64,000 bases of DNA from Corticium candelabrum. Taxonomy: Eukaryota; Porifera; Homoscleromorpha; Homosclerophorida; Plakinidae. The notes under the pieces were generated by a model. The model searched no databases and was not told the origin of the DNA. It was given only the letters and a program-made list of their open reading frames with translations. Below are positions 14,076 to 26,000 of the stretch, piece by piece. Each line of letters starts with the position of its first letter. The stretch's first letter is position 1. The DNA lies in assembly GCF_963422355.1 (NCBI RefSeq), contig NC_085094.1:766501-830500 (forward strand), read 5' to 3'. A program made the translations under genes and the position numbers.

Positions 14076-17000
14076 TTTCTTTCTGGTCCCGGATGTGGTA
14101 TGGTGGCACCCAGAGTTTGAATTGCTCTGCAGTTGTCTACCTTATTCGGTTGACTCTCGTTCTGACAACTGATATTTTCTATCTTATCAAGTCTGTTAGA
14201 GTAGAGAACAACGCCAGGAAGTAAGAACCGGAATGGGTTGAGACCAGGACGCTGCGCAATGGAGTCACTTGACACGTCTCATTTCTTTGCGGAGGCCTTG
14301 CAAACTTTCCAGGATTCACCCACTGCACAAAGAACGAAGTCAAAGACGAGAAAGACCTACAGTCAGTGGTTTATGGCATCATGGAATGTCAGATTGCTTG
14401 TTGACATTGAAGACAATTGATACTGCCTGGTTAGTCATTGAGGCAGGTCATGCAGACCGTCTGTCTGTAGGAGCGTATCTCTAAAACGACAAGTCTCAGC
14501 AGCGCCACTGAATGTTGGTCGCACACGCTGAATCTATGGAGCTCAACAGCAAGGCTGTCGTCGTCTTCCGAACTTTTCTCTGGAACAGCACATTGGATCT
14601 CCACCAAATTTAAAATGCCCATTTCAGACCCTGAACAGTTCACACAGACTGTGTCGTTTATTGCCGGCAATGTCAAAAACGGCAAGATATTTTGTAGGGT
14701 ATTCGGGTCTTTAAACATACACATACCTTTGTTTTCCCCATTTATGCATGTCGAATAGCTGCCACTTTCGCTACACCTGTTTCCTGCATCGTCTTCAAAG
14801 TGACAATGTCTAAGGGGACTGTCAAAATGGCTGTGAGACAAGACATGATTTGGCAAATGTACAGGGAACCGATTATACAGGTGAGTAAGTAACTGCACTT
14901 GACTTCCAAGTTTATGCTGTCCGGACATATATCTCTGAACGGGAAACTCGCAGCAGGACACTCGGTTACATTTTCATTGTCTTCAATGGGATACTAACTA
15001 ACAATCCTTAATCTAATCAGCCCGGGCAAAGAACAGATCTTATCTAGTCTTCCTATCATGCCTGTGATGTTTTAGATCTCTCTCTATATTCTTCTGTTCT
15101 TCTATGCAACCATTCTTGTTTGTCCTATTTCACAGCTGCTTTAACCAGATGATGTAAACAGGTGTACGTGTCTCTAATTTCCTTTTTATGCTGAGCTCTC
15201 ATTCATGCAACATATGGCTCATGTTTCTCTTTAATCAATTTCAGAGTACACTTTGTAATCCAATTGTTTTCGTAGTTGAAGCTGAAGATAGATGCTTTTT
15301 ACAGCACTATTTACTGCTACTTGAAATTCATTCCATCTACCTGCAACGTCAACTGCAGATCTCTGACTGAATCAAGTTGCAAGGCTCTTTTGATATGACA
15401 TCAATATAGATGACTCTTTCAAGGCATCACAATTCACTCCTGACATTTGAAGTCTGTGTTAAGCCGTGTGCACACTAGACTAGGCTCGAATTTCCAGCCG
15501 GTTGTCTCCCCCTATGAGGAGAAAGTCCGGCTGGAGACATTCGCCACTCGAAGGAACCGCTGACTTTCTATCCTCTAATCAGGATCTTACACGTTAGGTT
15601 TGTGTTTGTGCATGCATGTGCAGCCACAATAACTGATGATAGCAATGCACGTCACTATTTGCTTTCTGCTAATGCAATTTGTAACTGAGAGACTGTCACA
15701 AGTAACTGCGTCCTTAGCACGCACTCAGCCGGTCTTGCTGTTATAGCTAGTCGATCTATTTCAAGAATGACTGGCTAGTCCTAAATGCCAGTCAATGACC
15801 AAAAATGTAACACAATACAAGTTCCCGGATGTATATACTACATCCTTCTCCCCCTGACTATGTGACTGATATTAACAATTAAGAGGTATGCAGTACAACA
15901 CAATAGTCTAATCTACTAAAATTCAGTCTGTCTGGTGCCTTTCTCCTTCTGCTGGAACGGCGGACTGGAGTCATCCCTTTGTTGGCACCTAGATTTGATG
16001 CTCCAAGTCTTCTGGTCCTGTGCTAATCTCCGGCGATGATACCATCACGTCATGTTCTATTTGTTTGTCAACTCCATCTTGTTGTTCTGGGAAGTCTGGT
16101 GTGACATCCCACTGTTCGGGTTCTCCCAGCGATACCAGTACCATTGTTCTTGAACATTGTTTATCCAGTGGATGTAGTGGTTCCACCAGTAGGTCTTCTG
16201 GTTCACCTCTTTCATGTCTTTCTGATTGTAAGGTTTTCCGAATCTGGTCCAAATGTCGTTTGACTACCCTCCCATCCTCCAGTTTGATAGTGTATGATAG
16301 GGGGCCTGTTTTGGACTGAACTACACCCGCTACCCAAGGACGACCTCTGTTGTAATTGCGCACGTAGACTCTCACCTCGTTGTAAAGGTCTATCATACTG
16401 TATTCCGGTTACCACTGTAGAAATGTTTCTGTTGCCATTGTTTTTTGTGTACCGTTTGCTCCAAGTTGGGGTGTAACAAGTCTAAACGTGATTGTAATTT
16501 GCGACCCATTAATAAATTTAATAAATTATTCTGCAGGTGATATTCCTGTCGTGGATTGCGGTGTAATCCTGTACCTGAACAACACTTACTAGGGACAGTC
16601 CTTTCTTCAATACCTGTACTGCTCTTTCCACCAGCCCATTACTTGACGGATGATACGGTGTTGTTTTAATGTGGTCTATTCCATTCGATTTTACAAAATC
16701 AGTAAACTCTTGACTGGTAAATGCTGACCCATTGTCTGATACCAGTTTTTCAGGAATTCCATGAGTTGAGAAAATTTTTCTTAACTTTCTCACCTTAGTT
16801 TTCGTTGTTGCTGATTCTACAGGTTTTACTTCAATCCACTTCAAGTGTGAGTCAATGAGTACAAGAAACATGTTTCTAGCAAGGATCCAGCGTAGTCCAA
16901 GTGCACCCTTATCCACGGTTGATGAGGCCAAGACCAGGGATGCAATGGAGCTTTGGGTGGTGCATCCTTGTTTCTTGACAACTAGAACAGCCTTGAACTT

Positions 17001-20000
17001 TGTGTTCGATGTCCCCATCCAGTCCTGGCCACCAGACTATTGTTCTGACTAAGCCTTTCATCCATGCCACACCAGGATGACCAGCATGTAACTCCTTCAA
17101 AACTCGTTACCCTTGTGGTCGTACAATCACCCTATATCCCCATAATACGCATCCCTTTTCTATACATAATTCACTTGCTCTTCACCAGTAAGGACTCAAC
17201 GCTTCGATTAGTGGTTTATTGGGCCAACCATGATGAACATAATATTGTACCCTAGACAGTATAGGGTCTTGTTCTGTCCATCTCCTAACATCTCTTGCCA
17301 ATACTGGTGACAATTCCAGTTGCTGTAATAATTGAATTGTCTCTGGTTGTTCTTCAGTTGTCAACGGTAGTTGTAAGGGTAATCGACTGCAGGCATCTGC
17401 ATTACCGATGTCCCGGCCTGGTTTGTATCGCAGCTTATGACTGTAACCTGATAGGATCATGGCCCATTGATGGATTCTTGCTGATGCCATTGGCAGAAGA
17501 GGCATTTTCCCAAACAACCCTACCACTGGTTTATGGTCTGAAACTAGCACAAACTCTTTACCTAACAGATATTGGTGAAATCTTTGTAGACCAAAAATTA
17601 CTGCCAATGCTTTTCTTTCCACCTGTTCGTAATTCCTCTCCGCTTTCGTCAATGTTCTCGATGCAAATACTACTGGATGTTCTTTTCGTCCTTCCCTCTC
17701 TGAGCCAACACAGCACCTAAACCGTACGACGAAGCATCACAAGTTACGACGGACTCTTGCTGTGGATCGAAATGTGCTAACACTTTGGCTGACACTAGCA
17801 GTTCTTTTGATTGGCGATAAGCTCGTTCTTGTTCACTGACCAGTTCCACTTTACTTCTTTTTGTAATAATCTATGTACTGGAGCTAGAACTGTTGACGAA
17901 TTTGCCATAATATGATAGCAATCCTAGGTACACTTTTATTTGTGTCACATTTTGTGGTCTAGGTGCTTCTGTTATTGCCTGAATTCGTTCCTTGTTCGGA
18001 TGTAACCCTGTCTTGTCAATGACACGTCCCAAATACGCTACTTCAGATTGCATGAACCGGCATTTCTCTTTATTCAGCCTTAGTCCAGCCTCTTCCTGCT
18101 ATTAATATATCATCTAAGTAGACCACTACTTCTGGAATTGCTTGCAACAGAGTGTCCATCGTCCTTTGAGAGATACCGGGAGCCAATGAAACACCAAACG
18201 ATAGTCTATTATACTGATATAATCCTGGTGAGTATTGATGACGACTTACTTACATGATTCCTCATCAAGTACAAGCAGTTGATATGCTTTATCCAAATCC
18301 AGGGTTGTAAAGTGCTGTCCTCCTGCTATTCGAGCGAACAAGTCTTCAATGAGTGCAATCAGATGAGTATTGCATTTCGACACTTGATTCACTGTCAACC
18401 GATAGTCTCCACAGATTCTGACCTTTCTGTTGTTTTTCAATACTGCAACTATGGGAGCCGCCCACTCCGAATCGTGAATTGGCTCAATAATTCCGGCTTT
18501 TGTGAGGTCAACCAGTTCTTCCTCTATCTTCTTTCTCAAAGCATACGGTACTTGTCTTGGTCGGTAAAACTTGGGACTCGCCGTTTCTGTCACTGGTAAT
18601 TTCACTTCCACACCTTGCAATCTGCCTAACTTCCCACTGAACACTTCACTGTGTAATAGCAATAACCCTTCCACTTTTCCTTGGTGAGGGTTTGCCTCCA
18701 AGAGATGAATTCTTCCCTAATCAATTTGTACTTGTCGAATCCAGTCTCTTCCTAATAAATTCGGGCCAGAGCCTGCCACTACCACAAGCGGAAGAGGCAG
18801 TCGGCGTCCATCCGGAGTGTCTACCCACACTTTCAACTTTCCACATACAAGTACCGGTTCCCCAGTCTATGTCTTCAGCGTCTTCTTTGTATCCTTCAAT
18901 GGTGCTTCACCTTTCTTCCGGACTGACTTCCATGTTGTTTTGCTCACTATACTGACACTCACTCCCGTGTCTGTTTCCATCTCGAGTGTTTGTCCTTGTA
19001 CAGTCAACTTTGTCTTCATCTGCTTCACTTTTCCTTTGTGCAGTTTGTGAATATTGCCACTAATTCACTCAACCTCCTCATCCTTATTTGTATCTGACTG
19101 CACCTCCATATAGCTGATTTTGTACGTACCTCTACCACTGTTCTTTTTCCGAGCCATGTTTTCTCACTGTATGACAAACAGCCTTCGTATGCCCAATTTT
19201 GCCGCAATTTTTGAGGACAGTGGTAGAGGTGCATACAAAATCGGCTATGAGGAGGCGCAGTCAGATACAAATGAGGATGAAGAGGTTGAGTGGATTAGTG
19301 GCAATATTCACAGGGGGAGAAGGATGTAGTATATACATCTGGGAACTTGTGTTGCGTTACATTTCGGTCATTTATTATTCCAACGACTAGTCTGTCTCGT
19401 AGCATATCACTAAGCACCGCCCCGAATTCGCAATGTTCACTGAGTCGCTGCAGTTCTGCCGTGAAATTAGCGACCGACTCACTTTCCTGACGCGATCAAC
19501 TGTTAAATCTGAATCATTGTACTATTACTGATGGCTTCAGGTTGAAATGTTCTGTCAACATCTGTAGTATTTCGTTGACTGACTTCTCTTTAGGCTTCTA
19601 CAGAGCCACTAAACTTTGTAGAGTTTGAGCCTCAATCACGCTTAATAGAATAGCTCTTTTTCTATCAGCGTTGTCTACACCATTCGCTGTGAAGTATTGT
19701 TCTAACCTTTCTGCGTAAAGTGGCCATTCCTCCTTTGATTTGTCAAACTCCGCTATTTGTCCGAATACTGCCGCCATCCTCGTCGCCAGAAGTCACAAGT
19801 AACTGTATCCTTAGCACACACTCAGCCGGTCTTGCTGCTAACTCTAGTCGATCTATTTCAAGAATGACTGGCTAGTCCTAAATGCTGGTCAATGACCGAA
19901 ATGTAACACAATACAAGTCCCCGGATGTATATACTACAAAGACAATCCGTCATACCGTCTGATATCACATTTTGAGCTGCACCTACATGTTGTCTTCTTC

Positions 20001-23000
20001 TTGTGTCTTTCTTTTCTTACTTCGAGGAATATGCAGCACACATGTTGCATGCATTGAACGACTAGACCTTCTACAAAGCGTGGTATTTGCACTCGACGCA
20101 GGGCGACGTGCAAAGTACGAATTGCATACATTGTGGTTGACCTTTGGTTGACCTCTGTGGTAAGCCTTTGAGTCTAGCTCTTGTATCGAATGAGACAGGC
20201 AACGAGAAGAACTGGAAAGAGTCGACCTGTTGTTCATAGACTTGGATGGCGAGCGTAGAGACTACAGGCACTTGTGTCAGAGCGAAAATACATTGGCAAT
20301 TAGCCAATAGCAACATGCATCCCTATTGAGGATGCACACACATTGAACAGCACCCTGATTGGAGGATAGAGTGTCGGTGGTTTGTTTCAGTGGCTAATGT
20401 CTGCTCTGTGGAGGGATGACCTGCTGGACACTCGAGCCTACTGATACCTCTACCTCTTTTTTAGTATCACGTGGCTGATGACCTACGTGTACTTGTGGGT
20501 TCTTTGCTTGGGAAGCATTGATATAGCAACATAAGGTGAGCGAAAATGAAGATGAGTGAGGAGGGTTAAATGTTCTGACTACACTCGTAGCGTACGTGAA
20601 GGTAACCCCACTATTTCTAATTAGATTCAACCGAACCACCTCTCGATGTGGATTGGATTTATTGCGATTGAGTACTAGTGTGGACGGGGCATTGCATTTC
20701 TGGAGTTTCAAAACTAGTTTGCTTATCACTAGCTTGTTGTCTGATTTGAAATCCGGACCCCTCGTCACTCTATTGTCATGGACCTTGCTCCTTATAAGAA
20801 ATACGTTGTCTAACAAGAATACACTTAGACTAGGTTTCTAAAGTGAATTTGGTAGGTACCATGATGCAATGTGAATATCCTTGTTTTGAAAACACAGTAT
20901 TTGTGATAATCAGATCATGTGCCTGAGCAAAGTCTAATTGTCTATTGCTATTTTCACTGGTTGATTTGGCCAATTCAAATTTTGCAGTAACTTTAGAAAC
21001 TTGTCTTCCCACTAGCATTGAAATTGCCTATGGCAACAGTAAAAGACCCATTCTTTCCATAACTTCAACTAGCTATTGATAAAAGACATTCTTCTCCTCT
21101 TCACTACTCTGTTCTGTTGGACCGTAGGCAACCACAACACTGAGCACATCTCTGTCTGTCAAAAGCTCTACTCCTATGACTTGCTCAGGAACGGGGTTAA
21201 ATGACTTGATTGAATCTTCAGCATTACTGGAAAACCAAAATTCTCTCCTTGTGAAGCTTCTGTAGATGATCCTGCAAACAAAAGCTTGAGGTGTGAACTT
21301 TTATCCAAATACGTTGACCCAGCTCCAACAAATGAGTTTCAGTCGCATCACACAGAGTCAGTTCATTCTACATAGTTTTTTTAGCTAAACAATTTGTTCA
21401 GCCAATCCCCGTAAGGGAACGAACATTCCAAGTACCAGTCTTGAGCATTTATGATGAACAGACTTCCAATGGTGACAGAAAAAGAAAAGTTTGTGAGGAA
21501 GAAAAACTAGGCGACAAAGCAGGTGACAAACAATTCCTATACTAACAGTACATTCATCATAGGATGATACTTCCTTATGTGATTTCATGAGGAGTTGGCT
21601 GAGGACAGGCTACTTATACAGTCATTGATTGAGCACTGCATGGATTGATCAGTAGCTGTAATAGTGAAAGATTGGATTGCTGACTGACTTTAGCGTCACC
21701 AAGGGCAGTCGGACACCTCGTGATGACTCCTTGTGCACACAACCCTTGATCCTTGAGTTGCCTCTAGGTCTTTGGGGCCCAGTCCTGTTCCTGGCGTCAC
21801 TGGCTCTTTTCCAGTGTCACGTCTATTTATATCCACACACGGAGGATTGCGCTAAATTCTGCAACTGGTAGCATTGAAAGAATTTAGGTGACCAACTTGC
21901 TAGGCTAGCACACCCTAGCCTCACACCATCTTCAGCTTGCCAAATGCTGAAGTTAGCATGTATTTCTTCTCGCTGTCATGGTCCCGTGGGGCACCCTCTT
22001 GAAGGGTTTAGTGTAAAGACTGTCAAGTTGTATAAGTGTGCACACCCGAGCTACACTTTAAAGTTGAACCTTGCTGTGCTACATGTAACTGCAAAGACAA
22101 TGTTTTAACACATGCAGATGCTCATTGTATGCAAAAGAGTATCATCGATATTAAATTTGCTTTTAAAGAGATGACCACCACCACCTACAAGTAAAGATTT
22201 TATGGATTGAAAATACTGTCAACATTTACGGACAGCCCCTAATACATGCTTAGTTAACACAAATGTATGTATGAAGGCACATACTTGTTTATGTTGCTCA
22301 TTTTAGGGCAATCTGAAATGTTTCTGTTGTAGAAGTTGTATGTTTTAATGCAAATCATTTTCTGCTATGGTGTCACAAGTTTAGCATGCATTCTGTCATA
22401 TCTCAAGCAAGATTTGCACTTTAGTGCCACTTTTTTGTTTATTGCATTTATAAGGTTTACAACACCGTCACTTTGCTTGTTTTGCACTACCATTTTTGTC
22501 TCACAGAAGTCATAAGTAGTATTACTGTGGATCAAAACACATATTTACACTACTTTTATCACAACCTGTTTCTAACAACTGTAATCAAACTTAGGATTGC
22601 ATACGGCAAGAGGCCAGATAGATGTCTTGTTATGCCAATGACAAGCATTAAATTCTTTGAGTTAATTAAAGTTAAATCAGTAACTGTTTCTTGGTGTCAC
22701 TTTTGTTGCTTTGCTACTTATGCAGTGACTAATGTAATACAGCTGAAGTTCTTGTGTGTTTAGGCTCAGCAACAGGGCAGCCGAGTTGTTTGCTCCTTTA
22801 ATTAGGGAAGCAGTTTTTCATCCATCAGTAGCAGTTCGACGCTCATGTATTCATACTCTCTCAATCATTCTTGCGAATGGTCTCATTCATCCCATGCAGG
22901 CATGCTGCATTGTGCAGTAGAACACTGTTGATCATAAATGAAATTGTATTGTGTTGTTTCACAGAACTTTCCTTATCTAATTGCTATGAGCACTGACTGT

Positions 23001-26000
23001 GATACAATTGTGAGAGAAAGAGCAGACAAGATTCTTACTACCATCAGTTCAAAACATGCTCATGTAGTTCGCGTCAGTTGTAGTTTTAGTACTCATTTTG
23101 CAAATGAGATGCTTATGTCATTGTTGTGCTTAGACGGAAGCAATGCCAGGATTTGTGAAGGCATTCAGTTATCAGAGAATACTCAAACAGGTAATTGGTA
23201 GGCTGTTTAGACGTTAGTTATTTCTGCAAGCTTGCCAAAATATTAAAGTTGAAAATATCGCTTCAGCATGAGCTTTGTAATGTGTGTAACATTAACAGGA
23301 CATGCACAGGCAAGTTGCACCAGTTGTGATTTTCCATTATAACCAGCTATTGCCACTACTTTAAATGCTGTACGAGGCTGGAGTCTATGTCTTACTCATT
23401 ATCAACTTGTGTTGTTTAGTTACTGTTTATTGTATTCTTGGCACACATGTTCTTGATACTGTGATTGCGTAAGCATCAGTTGCATGTATGTTTCATCTAG
23501 CACTGTTACAGTTTGTCAGGTAGAGATTAGCATTGTATAATGTGCATTTGCAAAATAATGGACCTGCAACTTGTGTATCAGCTATTGCTTTTGGAAGATT
23601 ACACTTTTAACAATGTCAGTTGCTTTTCAGAGAGGATGACGGACTATGATGACTATTGCAGTAGCTGAGTTGCAACTTTATCTGACCACAATTTTTTCAC
23701 AGTTTTTTTGATATTTTGCAGGTTGATTTGTAGTTAGTATGTATATATTAACATATGATAAATGTCGTTATTTTGTTTACAGGTAACAACATAGTGTCTA
23801 ATAAAGTAGAGTCATTGTAAGGTGACAACAAGGCACAATGGCATTTAGCTTGTTTTGAAGTAGGCTCACAGGTGCTTGTCGGCATTAAGGTCATTGGGTG
23901 CTTTTGTAGAAGAGTTAGCAGCATATGGATATTTTACTACTGACCACGTGGACTTATCATTTCTAGATGATTTATAGAAGTTCATGTTTTGCTAAACTTA
24001 GGAAGGTTTTTATGGAAATTTTAAACTATGACAGTTAATTAATTGAACTATGCTAGTTGCAATGTTTTGCGACAGGAAGTGTACTTTAAGCATGTTTCTA
24101 TTCATGTCTTAAAAGTCTATTCAAAATGACTTGTGTAGATGTCTGTTCAAAACCAGATTTACTGGACAAAGGATGCTGAAGATTCTTAATTTGACCAGGG
24201 AAAAGACATATGTAATAATTTACAAGCTGTTAACGATGTGGTTCAAGTGTAAAATTATAACATTGAACTACATTTGTATTTGTAAAAGAAAAAGTTGAAG
24301 TATCTAAACATGGGACACGACATTTTAGTTGAAATTTATGGGAGTTTATGTTACCTTGCTGCTGTGATGAATTAATCTTGAACAACATGGTGCTGTAAGT
24401 TTTATGATAATCACTTTGTTGGTGGTTTGCAGTGTGAGCAAATATCAGTGTATACCTTAGCAATCTACCTTGGCAATCTGGGAATGGTATCACTGTACTT
24501 AACTGAGTGATGAAGACTGTTCATATGAACGTTTCTGTGCACATCATTCTTACTAGTTTACTTGTCTATTGATTGAGACAATCACCAATAAATTAAAAGT
24601 GGACATTTGCTTGTCTTTTGCTTAATAGAATGTACTGTTTTATTTGTAGGGTGTGGTAAGGGGGTTTCGTATTGATGTTGATCAAGGGCATGCTCTTTGC
24701 TCCCATCTTTATTCTCTTATTCGTTCTAACCGTCAAAACAGACGATCATTTGTCAACTTACTCATTCGTTCATTTCAGCAAGTGAAGGTACACATGTTAG
24801 TGTTTTGGTCCTAATAATATGTGATGCACTGCATTAGTGTTAATGTTGATCTAGTGTTGTTTCTGTTTTGTAGAACGCTGAGCTTCACTACCTTCTGTTT
24901 GTTGCTGATAATGTTGCATTATTTCCTTATGCTGTTCTCGACGAGCCTTTGTTTGTGATCTATGTAGTAGATAAGGTAGCATCTAGCAGAAGTTCTTCTC
25001 TTCTTGAACAGTTCAACGAGGTTAGTTTTTGTGTGGAAGATTACTACAGTAATGGAATTCCATGCTGCAAAAACTCTACAGTACTAGAAGATAATTGTAC
25101 ATGTAATTTACACATGTGATGAATTACCAATAAGGCTGTGCCAGCTATTAAAGATAATTGATTATCTGACATTTAATTTTGCAAATGGAATGGATTTTGG
25201 TATGTTTAATGCTAAATTAACAAACGTTAAATTTATTGATGAAATTTAAAGGTGACGGTAGCTTTGAAATTACCTCTGTGGAGGATAGTACAAAATAAAT
25301 AGACGTGTATGATGTCTATTAAGGCAGGCAATGATCCAAAATGGTAAGTTTCCTTGCATATAAATACTAGCTTTGCAGCCTTTTCTTTGCCTAGGCAAAT
25401 AATCTTTAATTAATGTGTCTAATAGCAAGTATACTATTACAGGCAATTTTAATCTGTCTAAGTTAGTCTTGGTTTGGTCTGATCTTTGAGTTTCTTGTTT
25501 TTAGCAGTTATCATTTTAGTTTGCTGGAGATATTACACTGTTACTGAGTATCTCGTTTCCAGCAAATTGGGTTGTTGCTGAGGAAGTTTTTTATTTGCAC
25601 CACACCAACTAAATTTCTTGATATTTGTATTCACTAGTACAAGTTTGAGCTTGGTCAAAATAAGAACAAAATTTTTGAAATACGCGTGCACAGTGATGTT
25701 TGCCTTTCATTGCAAGATTGCAAGGCGAAATTATGGTTGGACATAGGATATTGTCCAACCAACAATGGCCATGTCCAAGCGTGAATATAGTTTGTCAGCA
25801 ACATAACTCATGATGAATGACCAGATTGGCTAAAGAATAGTATAGGAATTAGCAATAATACATTTAGTGTGCTATTAGGCATACTAAACAGTCTATTACC
25901 CACTTTTGCGTTGATGTGCAATTTGTTGAAAGGCACCACTAGAGCAATTCCTTATACCGGTAGTTTCTTGGTCCCTAATAACCAGTGCTCTGCCACACTT

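Larger units (their letters stand above)
15694..19938 (-). mobile_element. Gypsy-type LTR retrotransposon, near full length, degenerate
   Basis: Two LTRs of about 148 bp (19791-19938 and 15694-15842) both start TGTAGTATATAC on the minus strand. Flanking 5-mers on the plus strand are GAGAC (15689-15693) and AAGAC (19939-19943), a near-perfect target duplication. After the 5' LTR comes TCTGGCGACGAGGATGG, a likely primer-binding region. Before the 3' LTR comes the purine tract GGGGGAGAAGGA. Order of coding pieces: gag from about 19770, a CCHC-like knuckle (CGKIGHTKAVC) near 19175, protease (DTGVSVS) near 18970, RT (18246-18701; catalytic YLDD at 18109-18120), RNase H (17182-17652), and integrase zinc-binding and core (16518-17100; FSTHGIPEKLVSDNG). 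A C-terminal domain lies at 15989-16415. Stops in gag and frameshifts in pol mean it is not intact. Domain order RT-RNaseH-integrase defines the gypsy group. Confidence 0.92.

Noticed and set aside
15494..15534. Small hairpin CCAGCCGG...CCGGCTGG as terminator or RNA gene
   Set aside because: The stem is only 8 bp plus weak inner pairing, in transposon-derived sequence of a eukaryote; no further support.
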